Positions 1 through 12,700 of a stretch of 50,691 nt of DNA are shown piece by piece. The stretch comes from Diplocarpon mali (lineage: Eukaryota; Ascomycota; Leotiomycetes; Helotiales; Drepanopezizaceae), in NCBI GenBank assembly GCA_024741835.1, contig JAENRP010000298.1, positions 1 through 50,691 on the forward strand, given 5' to 3'. Within the stretch, counting starts at the first letter, position 1. Each line of letters opens with the position of its first letter. The translations under genes were made by a program, and so were the position numbers. Under the pieces are notes generated by a model, which made no database searches, was not told where the DNA came from, and saw only the letters and a program-made list of their open reading frames with translations.

Positions 1-3000
1 CGTCAGGATCGTGCCTTGGTTACCAGATTTCATCTTCATCTTCATCTTCGGCTTCCCCCTTCTTCCTAGAGGGCAACTTGATAGGCTGTCAGCATAGCAG
101 CTCATCTCCGGATCGACCATATAACCATCTACGCACGGAACCAGGACTCGGCCGCCGCAAGCATGAGGGACGGAATCCGGCTCGGGAGGCGGCTCGATGT
201 CAAGGCATGAGATGAGAGAAGCGCACGTCCTCGGCACCGTTCGCATTTGTTTATGCTGGCTGGCTCCGCACAGACATTCGGCAACGACTGGAGCCGAGCC
301 GAGCCGAGCCGAACGCAGCATCGCACTGCGCACGCATGAAAACCAACAGGAGAGCTTCGACATGCGGGCCGACCCGGCACTCGCCGCGCGCATCTGCTTC
401 ATGCGCCGCGTTCCCGCCGCCGCTTGACCTGCCCGGACCGGGCCGAGTCGGAGCCGAGTCATGTCCGGGATGGAGGGCTATGCCGACGCGGGTCGGGCAG
501 AGTCGAGTCGAGTCGTCCTCGGCGCGAGCGGCTCGTAACCAGAAGTACGAAGAGCGTGATCGCGAGCTCGGGTCTCCCGACTCTCTGCCGAGGGAGGATT
601 ACACATCCGCGCGCTTCACGTCAAAACCGCGGCGGACGCCACGAGGGTTGTTCCAACACGCCAGGGTACGCTTCGAAGAAAGGATTATGTTCCTAGATGT
701 TGCTAGCGCTGACGTCTAAAGGCTAACCGCCGGGAACCGCGCTTGCTGGACCCGTGCTCGGCACTCACTTCTTGCACTGGGCTGAAATGTGGGCGTGTCT
801 ATTATTGCACCGACGTTCACCCCCCTCCAAATGAGCTGTTGGTTCTACTATGATAAGTGGGAAAAGGTTGTTGTATTGAGTATAGTAACTACGTGGGTTT
901 TATCCCCTTGCACTAGTGTTCACGTGCTCTACTCTAGCCTATTCTAGCCCAGTGCTCCACACCCCCGCAACTCACTTGGAAAACCTATCGAGGAGTAGCC
1001 GTAGATATCAACATATTATCTGCAGAAATAATGCTTTATGCGTTCAAGTTGGCTCCTGCATGCCTCGAGTCAGTCGACAGGCTCAGCCTACCAGATGAAG
1101 AAGCCTTTGGGAAACTTGGAGACCAGTGGCCATCTCATCTTAGCATGCAGGAAGAGACACTCCTGACCTGATTCTCTGGATTCATCATCTGGCCATGAGC
1201 AGACGCACATGCGATCTTACATGCCTGATGGCGTGACGCCGTCTCAGATGAGCCCCGAGGTGTGGTTTGCCGGGTAAGGGTGAGCTTGCACGACTCCCGC
1301 TACTCCGGATCTCTTCTGCGCGCACACCACAGGTTCAAACCTACTGTTCTCCCGCATATTACAACGGGGAGGCAACTGATGAGATCCGGCGGGGATTGCG
1401 GCAAGATCAAGTCCCATCTCACCTGGAGATCCAGCAGCAGCATGCTTCTGGTTTTTTTCTGCGCTTAGAAACTCCCCGACGAAGTTCGGGCAAGGCGGCT
1501 TTTCCCTTGTGCACGTGCTTGTCAGGTGTCGGGGGGCACGATCCGAAGTAAAAGGCGTTGTCTTGCAAGCGTAGATGCAGATGCATGGTACCGCATGCTC
1601 GGAGTGCTTACAGCCCTGGGCGATAGAGAATCATACCCACGTCTCAACTCATTGTATCTGCGGGAAAAAGAGCAAAACGGGCGTGTTTCCTGCTCTGCGG
1701 CAAGCTGCCATGCAACCATGAGCACGGCGGCGTTTGGTCCTCGGCCAGAATCGCCAACGAGAAGCAGTCTGCAGGTAGCGATGTATTCCTTATTCCATCG
1801 TGAAGCTCCCACATACTGCTTGTTTTTTAATCTACATCATTGCAGAGGGTTGAGGCACAACTCGCGGACTGTCTAGCCGAGGTGGTTAGGGAGTTTAATA
1901 CAGTTGCCTGCCGTCTCAGCCCGGAGACGTCGTTAGTTTCAACTAAAGGAGGCCGATATGTGACTCGCATTCATTTTTTTCTTTGAGGAGGGTGAACTAA
2001 TGTCCCGCTCGGTGGGGGGATATTTCCACTACCAAGGATGGAGCAAGTACTTTCAGAATTAACCACCCAAGACTATCTGGGCCGACGAGGCTGTCCTGGC
2101 GAACTCCTTGATTTCGAGTACAGGGCCACTAAACCGGAGTAGAAACCCACTGGAAAGCAGGGACTCTGACCACTTCGACGAGTAAGCGGGGCAGATCAGA
2201 CGCCTCGAAACATCAAAAAGTAACATGGACTGGGTTAGATTGCTTTCTTCTTCATCTCGAGTGCAGTGGATCGCGGATTAAACGGCATTGGAGCCATTCG
2301 GCTCTTGGTATCTGAGATTGAGATTGCTACCTTGACGTACATTCGATCCAAGAATGCGATGAGCGGGTGTCTGGATCTCTCGTTCCCGGAATAGAATCGA
2401 GAGAAAATCCTGGAGGGGGGTTCTCCAGGCAGTGGGCCGGCACTCGTACGAGTTTATCGAAGCAACTCGCCTCGCATTTCTCGAGTCAATACGCGCGAAA
2501 CCCCTCGGACAGCCTCTGGTCCTCCGGTAACGGGTTGTGGGTGGCGATTGGGGAGTCCCCATCAAGTCGCGGGCGGAGGTTTGCTTGCGACTTTTCTATT
2601 CCAAGTCGAGCGGATAAAGAGACCCCGAGGTTATATGCCAGCCCTAGATATGTGCGATGGTTTTGTCAGTTGCAAGTCCTCAAAGGCGGACAGCCCAAGA
2701 AATATCCACCACTTGAGTCTACTATACTCGGGAAAAAACTGGTGTGAAATAACCTACTCTAACTGATTCTCCAGGCATGTCGTCTCCTCTTCCCGTTCGG
2801 ACGCGTGTGATCTACTCTGAAGTACATTGCGTGCCACTCTATCCTGTATACTTCGCATCCATCCTTTGCCGTGGATTTCGGCCCTGCTCTCCCCGCACCG
2901 GGCTCGAAATCAGGAGGACCGGGGGGACATGCACCGTGGTCGTTGGAGCTTAGAGTTTCGATCCCGAGCTTGAGATATGAGCGAAGGGAGTGGGATTGGG

Positions 3001-4000
3001 CTTGAGATTAAGGAGGTCAGGGGCACATTGGATCCGGGGGTGGATCTGTCCGCCTGTATCTTCCAACTCCAACCAAATCACGTACTCTCTCGCCGGACTG
3101 CCCGACTTGCCCAGGGCCGACCAAACGTGGTGTTCTTGGTAGTCGGGATTCCTGCTGTCCTGTCACCCGTGGACTTCACCCGGATCAGGTGTTCGTAGGG
3201 GAAATGGTTCCCCCCCGGCCTCTCGTCTTGCTGCAGATTGATCATGAGAGGGCGGGGTGCGGGCGCAGGCGTTCATTCAAAAGTACGAAGTGTAAGTACA
3301 ATGTCGGGTAGAGTGCACACGAGAGTGTATCGATTTGAGTGCTCCGCGCGTGTCGATCTACTTCACACAACCAGTCCTTGGTAGAGCGGGCATCTCTTGT
3401 GTCTGGTCTCTGGTTGACAAGGGGGCCCTTGGACACTCGTTTTCGATGACTGCGTGTACGGAGGACTGAAGAGGAGGAAAACATGGAGGAGAGAAGAGAC
3501 CAAACCGAAAGAAAGAAAAAAAAAAGAGAAGAGAAAAAAAGAGTAGGATGGTCAACTCCCCTCCTCCGACCAGAGTCCTCTGGTCGGTTGGCAAGAAGAA
3601 CGTCTGATCCTCAAAGGACAGGGGACGAAAGATACCCGCTGCGCCTACGCCTTGTAGGCGTCGCAACTCAGAAACCTTCGCGAAAACCGGCATCAAACCA
3701 ATCGTGAATCGGAATCCGCATCGAGCCCACACATCTCGGACGGAGCGAGAACACATGTTGAGCATCCGAACTTCGTTCGCTCCGACTGGCAGTTCTGGCT
3801 GGTCCGGCGGATCTACTATGAGTAACTTTGCGGTGGATTCTCTGCCTCGGGCGGGATCCACCGGGCTGGAAAAAGAAGAGAGACGGAGTCGCAAACTCTA
3901 AAGGTCGCGATGGGGCCACGCCGTCAGAGAACACAACAGGTCTGTCCTGGGGAGACGAATTGTATGTCATGCACCATGGCGGCGATCCGGTAGGTGTTTG
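1..4000. other. Gene-free stretch at window start
   Basis: I find no convincing gene here. The open frames on both strands are short, rich in Arg/Ser/Pro, overlap one another, and match no family I recognise. The stretch holds four tandem GAGCC units at 291-314, a run of GTCGA-like repeats near 497-515, and a purine-rich tract at about 3483-3545. The far 5' end could hold the edge of a neighbouring gene, but nothing supports one. Confidence 0.55.
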
Positions 4001-4018
4001 TTCGGCCGCTGGGGCTGG

Positions 4019-4230
4019 GGAAGATATACATTTGTATATATATATCGTGCCGCCCGCCTGCGTCTGCCCCTCCTCTCTACTCGGAATCCGTGCCGCCCCA
4101 GGCTTCTCTTCTAATTTCTTCACCCGTCCTCTTGACAGTCGCGCCGTCGCTGGCGTCGTCTACACTCCTTTTTTTTTTTTTTTTTTCCCATCTCCCACCC
4201 CCGACTATCGTTCACGCCATTCTCTTCACG
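4019..4230 (+). promoter_or_regulatory. Likely core promoter and 5' leader of the GH131 gene
   Basis: A TATATATATAT run at 4035-4045 lies about 190 bases before the GH131 start codon. It is followed by a pyrimidine-rich leader with an 18-base T run at 4169-4186. AT-rich boxes followed by CT-rich tracts before the ATG are common in filamentous fungal promoters. The transcription start itself cannot be seen. Confidence 0.45.
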
Positions 4231-5466
4231 ATGGGTTTGAGATCCACCTACGCTTCGCTCCTCGCCATGGCTTCGGCCGCGGCGGCGCAGAACTGCCCGC
4301 TGGCATTCGATGGGAGGGTTCCTGCTGGCAGCACCCCCGCCTTCTTCGACACCGACGCCAGTCCGTTCTCCACGGGTTATGTCAAGGGCGCCAGTAAGTT
4401 CTCCCCGCCGAGTCGTCGCGATGCATCTCTCCAGTCCAAAACGCCTCTCAATTCCCACGAGCAGGTTGTGGGTTGTGCCCCAACTAACGAGCATCAGACG
4501 TCAACTTCTCCCAACTCGTCGAGCTTCCCACCGTCCCTCCGTCCCTGGTATGTCCTGGCTTGCTCCCCCCGCCGCCTCTCGCTGGCACTGACCTCTCTCC
4601 CCTCCAGTTCGATGCGGCGGACAACTCCCTGGCAGTCGAGGTGACGATCGACGATAAATCCATCTTCACGCCCACGCCAGACAACGTTCAAGTCGGATTC
4701 CGCCGCGCCGAGCTCCAGATCGACTCCAACAACGGCACCGATGCCTCCACCACCGGCATCAAGACGCTGCACTTCTCGGTCCGCAAGGACCCCGCGCGCC
4801 CGCTCAACACCTCCCACGAGTACCAGCTGGTGTTTCTCGAGGATGCGAGCTACAGCACCAACCAGTTCGTGCTCAAGACCGGCACCATCGATGGGCAGCC
4901 GGCCGGTCAAAACCCCGACCTCCTGGTCCTCGTCGCCAACGTCAACGTCAAGCCGATCGTGAACCTCTTCAACACCACCTTTACCGAGAATGTCTGGCAC
5001 AACTTCGGATTGACCCTGGACTTTACTGCCAAGTATGTGTCCTACCACTCCCCCCCCCCTTCCGTACCCATGCTAACGCAACAACAGCACCACCACCGTC
5101 CTCTACTCCACCGACTCTACTCCACTCTCCCTCGTCAACGGCCCCGTCGCCAACGATGTGAGCGGCCAAGGCCAGTTTCACTTCGGCGTCCTCAAGAAAC
5201 CCACCGGCTCCAATCTCACCGACGTGACCAAGCAAGGTTTCCAGCCGACCGGGATCGACGAGGGTGTCGTCTACGGCGCCATCTTCATGGAAGACAGCAC
5301 GGGAGGCTGTGTCAGTTTGGGTCCGGATGGCTCGAAGAACACGACCAGCACTCCTCCAGCGACCTACCAGCCTAACGTGGGCACTCCGGCAACCACCTAC
5401 CGGCCTTCCGCTACGACCCCCCCCACTAACAATGACAACAACGGAGATGACGATCCCGAGTGCTAA
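4231..5466 (+). CDS. Secreted glycoside hydrolase family 131 (beta-glucanase)
   Basis: Four exons fit: 4231-4393, 4498-4547, 4608-5032 and 5088-5466, giving 338 residues. All introns are GT-AG; two have CTAAC branch sites just before the acceptor. Residues 1-20 are a signal peptide ending in a run of Ala, followed by NCPLAFDGRVP, the usual start of mature GH131 proteins. Further family blocks are FRRAELQ, HFSVRKDP, HEYQLVFLEDASYSTNQFVLKTG and GAIFMEDSTGGCVSLGP. The last ~30 residues are a Thr/Pro/Asn-rich linker ending in an acidic tail, with no cellulose-binding module. Characterised GH131 enzymes (Podospora anserina) cleave beta-1,3/1,6- and beta-1,4-glucans, so a role in plant or fungal wall glucan breakdown is inferred. 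The family call rests on remembered consensus blocks. Confidence 0.88.
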
Positions 5467-7564
5467 GGGGCTCTATTGTAAACCATCTTCCCCGTGGTGA
5501 ACGAGGGGCCTGGACACGCAATCGGTTTAAACGAGAATTATTCAGGGGATGGACCTTTGTAACATAACTCTTTTACATTCTAAATATTATTCGTCACACA
5601 ACATCTCCTTGACGAGCCAGATGTGCAACGGTACACGATGGTAAGACTGCCGTGTGAAGTTGTTCAGAGAAGCAGGGTGCTGAAGAAGCTCAACCCATGC
5701 AGCCTCAAGTCGAACTATACTAGTACTCCTAGAGATGTTGTCCCGCCAAAGCCGAGGGAAACACGTGAGGCCAAGCCTGTATCGAGACGCAGAGGAGTGT
5801 TGGCTCCAGAGTACCTTGGCGAGTGCGGCTAGGGTTGGGCTGCGCTCTCAAGAGCGACGAACGGGGGAGGGAGATATGGTTGATGTTTCTGACGGGATAG
5901 TGGAAGAGGGAGAGGCCGTGCGCGGAGCCATACACCGCAAGGACAAAGAAAAAACAGAGGACAAGAAGACCTTGGCTTGACATCGAGTGCACAAGCCCGC
6001 GCTGCCACAGAGGAAACAGAACACATCCCCGATCCGATCAGGCGATGTTGGACATAAAACCTAGGGCCATGCTATAGGCGATGTTGTATCGAGGCCCCGA
6101 ATGGCCCAGGCGAGGCTGCCAAGGGAAACAGACGCAGACGCAGATTATCAAGGGGCTCTCATCCCTAATTATGTTCCCTGCAAAACCGGGGGGAAGCGTC
6201 CTCGGAGATCACGGCTCACCTGCACCTTACGAGTGACTCGTGATTTCACCTCCGTCGCTGGATCGCGACTCACGTGGCGCGATACACGCTTGTGAGGGGC
6301 GCGCCTCTGCTCCGGCCATCTTCTCACGGCCCTTGTGTAGGTACAAGATCGCGTTAGCCCTGGCATCCTCGACTTGGCGATCAGGGGCCTCGGTCTGGCA
6401 CGGCCCGTGAAATGGACGGCGGACGTGTGGGCTGGGGGCGCTCCGTGGCAGCACTCCACCCGCCCGCGACGAAGAGCCCGCAGACTGCAGACGAGAGAGC
6501 CTGGGCTGCAGACGGCGACTGATGTGTTGTGTCGGGTCGGACGGGAGGGATCTGCTGCGGACAGACTTGGGGCGGAATCGAGCGGGCCGAGAGGCAGTGG
6601 TAGCGCCGGGGATACATGCTACACACACACATCCGTACATCCGTACATACGTACCTGACAATTCTTCATGTCGTTACGTTATGTATATGCATCGAGTTCG
6701 GGCGCGGGCTCTGGTTTCTCTGGTTCAGAGTAGTCTAGGTTCCAGCCAGCGTTGCGTCGGGGCGCCTGGATAAGCTCGAGCTGTAGAGGGCTGGGCGGGG
6801 CCAGGCTGGGTCCGTATGGCCTGCCCTGGCTAGAGAGAGACTAGAAACCTGGGCTGGAGACCACTCGGGCACTGGCGTACCTCGTCTGTCTCTAGTGTGG
6901 AATTCATAATCGAACAAAGTGTAAAGATAGATCAGAATTGGGGTATGGTTCATTTGGTGTCTGGAGGGATATTTTCCATGGTATATAATATTTGCGCGGG
7001 TAATGCTTCGAATAGAGGCTTAATTTTGCAGGACGATCTGGTTATTGCGTGGTTTGGAACAGGTTGTGTTTGGTTCTCGTTGTAAGCGGAGAGGTTATTT
7101 GAAGGCCCTCATATCGCGTTCCAATAATATCTCAGTCTGATATCTCTCCCTAGCGTACTCTCAGTAGAGGTTGAATGATTCGCAAACACCCTCCGTAGTG
7201 AAGGCTAGGTAGAGTTGGAGGGAAGGGGTGGAGGGGGAGGGAGGGTATTAGTGACCGAAAAATCAACCTACTAGCTACATGCCGGGGAACTTGGCTTTCT
7301 TTCAGCTACCCGGATACCCCCCCGGTATCCGGTATCCGGATACTCTTTCGTTGTCTACTTGGTAAGCCTCTGAATTCTAGGTGCTTTTGAAATAAGCAGA
7401 CAACCTAGCCGAAGTAAACAAACACGCATCTAAAGTGGGCCCAGAAGGAGGCTTGCCGAGCCACGCTAACGGTGCGATCCGCTTAGCTCATCAACAGCTT
7501 TCCTCCCCTCCCTCCCTCTCTCGCTCTTCAAAGCTCCCTACCACCAGCATCCCCAGCCATCCAA
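5467..7564. other. Intergenic region between GH131 and ZIP genes
   Basis: No gene is supported. Visible items are short ACAC/CATCCGTA and TACGTA microsatellites at about 6621-6655, a G-rich tract at 7213-7250, and overlapping inverted repeats built on TATCCGG/CCGGATA at 7311-7342. The last ~60 bases before 7565 are CT-rich and probably belong to the leader of the ZIP gene. Confidence 0.5.
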
Positions 7565-9133
7565 ATGGCCTCTCTCCGCCGTATCGTGCTGCTGCTCTGC
7601 ACAGCGCTGATGTGCGTCTACGCCGAGAAACACTCGGCCTCCATTGCCGCGATGAGCATCCCGGAGCTCGAAGACGCGTTGCAGGTCCGCGCCCCCTTTC
7701 TTCTAGCTTCCCCCATGCTCCCCATACTTCCCCTTCCACGCACGCACACACCCGCCCATCCCTACCGTGTGCTGGCCCTACCGTGTGATGCCAATACCAC
7801 GATCCTAACAGAGATTCCCGTGCTGCAGGAATGCGCTCTGGTGCAGGAACTCAACGCCTACAAGGTCGCGACCTCGCCTCCAGCCTCCACCATCACCTCC
7901 CGCATCTTTGGCCTCCTCTTCCCCGGCTCCCCGGCCACCAACGCTCTGCTGGCGACGCTGTACATCTCGGGCCCGCCAAATTTCCTACTCGCGCTCTGCC
8001 CGCCGAACATCGACCCCGCGTCGCTGTCCGTCATGGTCGCCTTCGCGGTGGGGGGCTTGCTGGGCGACACGCTCTTCCACCTGCTGCCCGAGATCTTCCT
8101 GGGCGAAGACGCGCCGGAACACGTGCGCTTTGTGCTGGTGGAGCCGAACCGGAATCTGCTGCTGGGTGTGGCGATCCTGCTGGGCTTTGTAACGTTCGTC
8201 GCTATGGATAAGGGGCTGAGGATTGCGACTGGGGGAGAGGGGCACGGTCACGATCATGGGCAGTCACATGGGACGGTGGAGGTGGTCAAACCGGTGGCCA
8301 GCACGAGTGCGCTGGAAGACTCGCCGGCGAAGGGAGCCAGGTCGCGGCAGAAGGGTGCGGTTGCCGGGGCCGCGTCGGGAGTGGTCAAGGAGAAGGAGAC
8401 GAACGCCAGCGTCAAGCTGGCGGGCTATCTGAATTTGATGTATATTCCCCTTCCGTTCTTTCTCCTCTCCTCTCTCCTCCCCCCTCTACACTCCCTTCCG
8501 AGTATAGCGTGTCAAAGGCGCAGACGAGAGCACCTGTTGACATCCCCAACCTCAGCGCCGACTTCACCCACAACATCACTGACGGACTCGCCCTCTCCTC
8601 CTCCTTCTACGCCTCGCCCACGATTGGCGCCACCACCACCGTGGCGGTCTTCTTCCACGAGATCCCGCACGAAGTCGGCGACTTCGCGTTGCTCATCCAG
8701 TCCGGCTTCTCCAAGCGGCAAGCCATGGCCGCGCAGTTCCTCACCGCCGCCGGCGCCCTCCTCGGCACGCTCATCGGCATCGCGGTGCAGGAGTACGGCG
8801 GCGCAGACGACGGACAGGTAGGCAGGTTCGACGGACTCATGGGCACGAGTTTGAGCTGGGGGGATCTGCTGCTGCCGTTCACAGCGGGCACGTTCTTGTA
8901 TGTCGGGACGGTGGCGGTGATCCCGGAATTGCTCGAGACGGGGCCGAATCGAGGGACGGAGGTTTGGAAGACGGCGAAGCAGTTTTCGGCGCTCGTGACG
9001 GGCGCGGGGATTATGCTTTAGTAAGTCCTCTTCCTTTCCTACTTGCTTTCTTTCCTTCTTCATTTCTCTTCCTTTCACCCGCTGGTGTCTGTATTACAGC
9101 AGTAGAGGTGGAATGTGTATATTCTGTGATTGA
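7565..9133 (+). CDS. ZIP family zinc transporter, LIV-1/KE4-like
   Basis: Proposed exons are 7565-7684, 7829-8439, 8556-9020 and 9100-9133 (about 409 residues). The second intron is well fixed: joining 8439 to 8556 rebuilds the family block NLIADFTHNITDGLA. Residues 1-20 form a signal peptide or first membrane segment. A His-rich cytosolic loop (GHGHDHGQSHG, ~residue 178) is followed by the LIV-1 signature HEIPHEVGD (~residue 278), whose His/Glu residues bind the metal. Hydrophobic segments before and after fit a multi-span membrane protein. KE4-type members move zinc from ER or Golgi to the cytosol, so zinc homeostasis in the secretory pathway is inferred. The first intron is 144 nt and in frame, with a weak GTCCGC donor but a CTAAC branch site. 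The last exon is short and uncertain. Confidence 0.88.
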
Positions 9134-9791
9134 GACGGCTGACCGTGCGCAGTATTTCCTGGTCGTAGGTGGAAAGGAAGTGATGTCCTGGGAATGTATG
9201 GGAAACAGAACGAGCGCGGGAACGGGAACGAGAACGAGAAAAGGTGGGACAATACCTGGTAGAAATAAAGCCAATAGTATGATGGGTCAACCAATAAATA
9301 GAACAGCAAAGTAGCTCGACGTAGGCTCCAGGGCTGAGGGGAGATGAGGGATCTATCTAGCTGGCTTACTAGCACCTCTTCTCTCGTTCTCACAGGCACA
9401 TGCACAGGCGCGCACAAACCCAAAGTAGGAAACAGCAGGACTTTGCCAAGCTGGCTTAAGTTTTTTTATATTCAACTCGATTTAATCCTGGGTATCTCTT
9501 TTGGCTCTCATGGCCTGTATCCTGTACTGTATCTTGACTCTCCGCCAAGATATGCTGTGTCTGGATACCTTGCATCGTGGAAACCGAATAGTGCCGAATC
9601 AAACCAAGCTGGCTATGAAGCAGACCAGATTTTGCAGATGTCAAATATCAACTACCATATCCCATTCCCCGTTTAAAACCAATCACCATTCGTTTCTCAT
9701 TGTTTTCCATTACTCGAGCTGGTTTGGTGCATACCCGGCTCTCAGTACGCCGTCACAGCGCAGCGTTTAGATCTAGGTACCGAGGGGTGCG
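9134..9791. other. Convergent 3' intergenic region
   Basis: This region lies between the stop codons of the ZIP gene (+) and the BTB-like gene (-), so it should hold both 3' untranslated regions and terminators. It includes repeated GGGAACGAGAAC units near 9220-9240. No gene or RNA is evident. Confidence 0.5.
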
Positions 9792-12700
9792 TTAGAATAC
9801 TTGCTTGCCCTTGCCCTCGTCAGGAGAGGACGAGGAAGTCTCGGAATCAGTCTCGTTCTCTGTCTCAATTTCGGTGCCATCACCATCGCTGCAACTGAAA
9901 TCGTAAGCCCCATCCTCACCATCTCCACCCGTAGCGTAGAATGCGCCCTCGTCGTACTCGTCCTCTGTATAGTTGGGCACCGGGCGGAAAGCTGGCGAGG
10001 AAGAGGCATGGTCTGCAGACGCGGGCTCGGAGGTTTGGACGGCCTTTCCCTTTCCCTTTCCGCGGATGGGGAGATCCATCGAGTGGTTTCCAAACTCAGA
10101 CCGATGATCGGGCTGGGTTCTAAACACATCACAGCTGGAGAAGCGGTCGTATGAATCTTCAGAGCACAAGTGAGAGCCTGTAGGAGTGAGAAAGTCGGAT
10201 TCTAGGAGTGTGCGGCGCCGGTCCACATGGTCCTCGCTCAAGCCGTCCTCGACACCGATACTTGTGTGAGCGTTGTCTGTGCTGTTGCTGCCACCGAATA
10301 TCGACATTGCGTTATCGTCGAACCCGAGCTCTGTGCTGGCGCGGGACGAATTGACGGTAGACCCGGTATGATATCCCGGACCTGGGCCGACGGGACCACC
10401 TCGCTCCGCAGGTGGCAGCTCGGTCTCGAACACGCCGCCTGAACCATCGTCGAGGCCGTTGGCCCAAAGAGGGAGGTACTTGTACTCGTGGTCCGAGAGG
10501 CAAAGGAGCGTGTCACAGAGGGACGGGTGCTCGATTTCTCCCCGCGAGAGGATGGGACTGATGAGTGCGGAGAGGTGCAAGTCGATCTGCATGAAGAGGG
10601 TGGTTAGACTTAAGAATGGAGATAGCGGGCCAATGTCTTGGTCTGCAGGGACCGGGGGTTGGCTGCTGGTGAGAGGCTCGGTTTTGTATAATGGAAGGGA
10701 GGGCAGGCCCAAAGGTTTGAGCTTGAAGTCGAAATCTGTTGACGGTAAACTCTTGACAGACTGATTAGAGCCGATGGAGGAAACCAAAATGGATACACGC
10801 TTCTTGCTCGGGTTGCGAATAGCTTCGTTCGGAGGCGTGGGGGCGTAGTGTACGTTCTTGCTTGGGCCGACGCCGGAAGACGTCTCGTCGCGAGCCCTGA
10901 GCGCACGCTGCCAAAACAATGGCTTTTCCTCCTCGTCAAACGAACTCTTGGGATCAACAGCCTTCTGTGCCTCTTTCATGATGCCGAGGTTCGATTGTGT
11001 AGATACCTCTTGGTGACCTTCCGTGGGTAAGATGCCGTCGTTGTAGCTGCCGTTCATAATGGACTTCATAATCAGGACATTCAATCGGCCGGTGCTGTGG
11101 AGGAGATCGTTGATTGTGACTCTGAGGATCTTGAGCTCCCTAGCTGCGGCATGGGCCTCGGCTGTAATGTCGGTCATAAGGCTGTCATCGTAGATGAGGT
11201 TGGTCGTACATTGAGCGCAGTTCTTTTCCCAGCGTAGCATCCGCATCGTACTCCACAAGTATCTAGTCATGAGGCGTTCGTAACCAGTCAAGCTGCTGTA
11301 AATACTTTGTGTGAATTCGCCCTTCACAACATGTTGTTCTTGCCAGCGACGGTCGTTCCAGTTCTTGACTTGAGCCTCGTCGAGCGACTGAAAAAAACAC
11401 CAGAGAATGCGGCCGCGAACGTAGTGCTTGATGTTAGCAATGGCAATGTTGATCACGGAGCGCTTCTCCTCGAGCTGGACGTCTGATAGATCGGCGAAAG
11501 CTTCGATGAAGTCCTTGATGCTGACGAGCTTTTGAAACTCTGGCCGGTTCTCCACCCAGACCATAGCGGGATTCAGGAGGATCTTGACTTCTTGCTCGAT
11601 GCGAGCGTGGAAGTTTCGACCGGCGTGCTGAATGGAGTTGAGCAAGTCTTCGTCCAGTGACTCGCGATTTCGCCCAAATCTGGTGATCTTGGTGCTGGCA
11701 TTACTTTCTTTGGCACCGTCCGAACCGGACTTGGCCGTGCCGACCCGCAAGGCCTCTTCTGAGACGAGAATGGTGAATGCGTAGCGAGTGATTGCCAGAT
11801 TCTCGAGGAGCATGCCGATGCGGAGACAGTCCTCGGGCAGGATCTCAAAGATCTTGCAATTCGGTTCGGCGATCAGCCAGGTGACAATGTAGTCGACCTA
11901 TGGAGTCAGCACCTTGCCTTGTAGCAGACACAGAAAACTCACCACAACACGAGGGCACTTGAAATAATTGGCAAGAACTGCTAGTGTCCAGACCTTGGGG
12001 GCCGAGTCAAGTCTCGGATCTTTGCCTTCAATAACTTGAAGAAGGCGCTCGATACCTGTTCGGTGACGGATAGGACAGTAGTCTAGAACCTCTCGCCCAG
12101 TATAATCCCCAGCAGCAGCGGAACTCTTCTGTCCGACTACGTTGTCAAACGCTTTCTTGCTTACTTCGAGTGTGGCCTGCAGATCACCTTGCTCGACGCC
12201 ATCACCCGCCACGCGCGAGACTGTAGGGACAGTTGTTGACTGACTAGGCTCCGCACCAACAGGAGAGCGGCCATCAGATTGAGCCTTGGACTTGTCCATA
12301 GGATGAGTGGTTGTCTCGTCCTCCCCTCCGACCATTCCATGCGCAACATTGCATTCCGTGAAGCCGGCCTTGTACCAGCGTCGAATGCCAAGGGAGCAGG
12401 AGAGATCTGCAGTCAGGTCAAGAGCCTCATCACCTTCTTCTGGGGGTGTTAGGTCTAAGACGTAAGTGATCCCCGGGGGAAGTTTGTTGACGAGCCTGTT
12501 GCGGCGCTTGAAACGGTGCTGTTGCCAATCGTCCTCCAGTAGATTCTTGAAGGTGGGAGAAGCAGCCTTTAGTCGTTCGCTGTGAACACGATGAGTATCA
12601 CCCAGTTGGAATCCTGTAGCATCGTAGACGGGTTTTTGGTTGGGGAAGTGGACGATGACCAACGTGTCACCTTCGCAGAGCTGTGATTTGGTGTACTGTA

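Noticed and set aside
3358..3894. Minus-strand 178-codon open frame
   Set aside because: Low-complexity Ser/Phe/Arg composition, overlapping frames on the other strand and no family resemblance. Its hydrophobic part comes from a purine/pyrimidine tract.
6227..6661. Minus-strand 144-codon open frame
   Set aside because: GC-rich sequence gives long frames by chance here; several overlapping frames of similar length exist on both strands with no recognisable domain.
10525..10590. Extra intron in the BTB-like gene (TCTAAC branch and TGCAG acceptor near 10590)
   Set aside because: The region reads through in frame without stops and only a poor GTCCCT donor is available, so I left it as coding, while noting it as possible.
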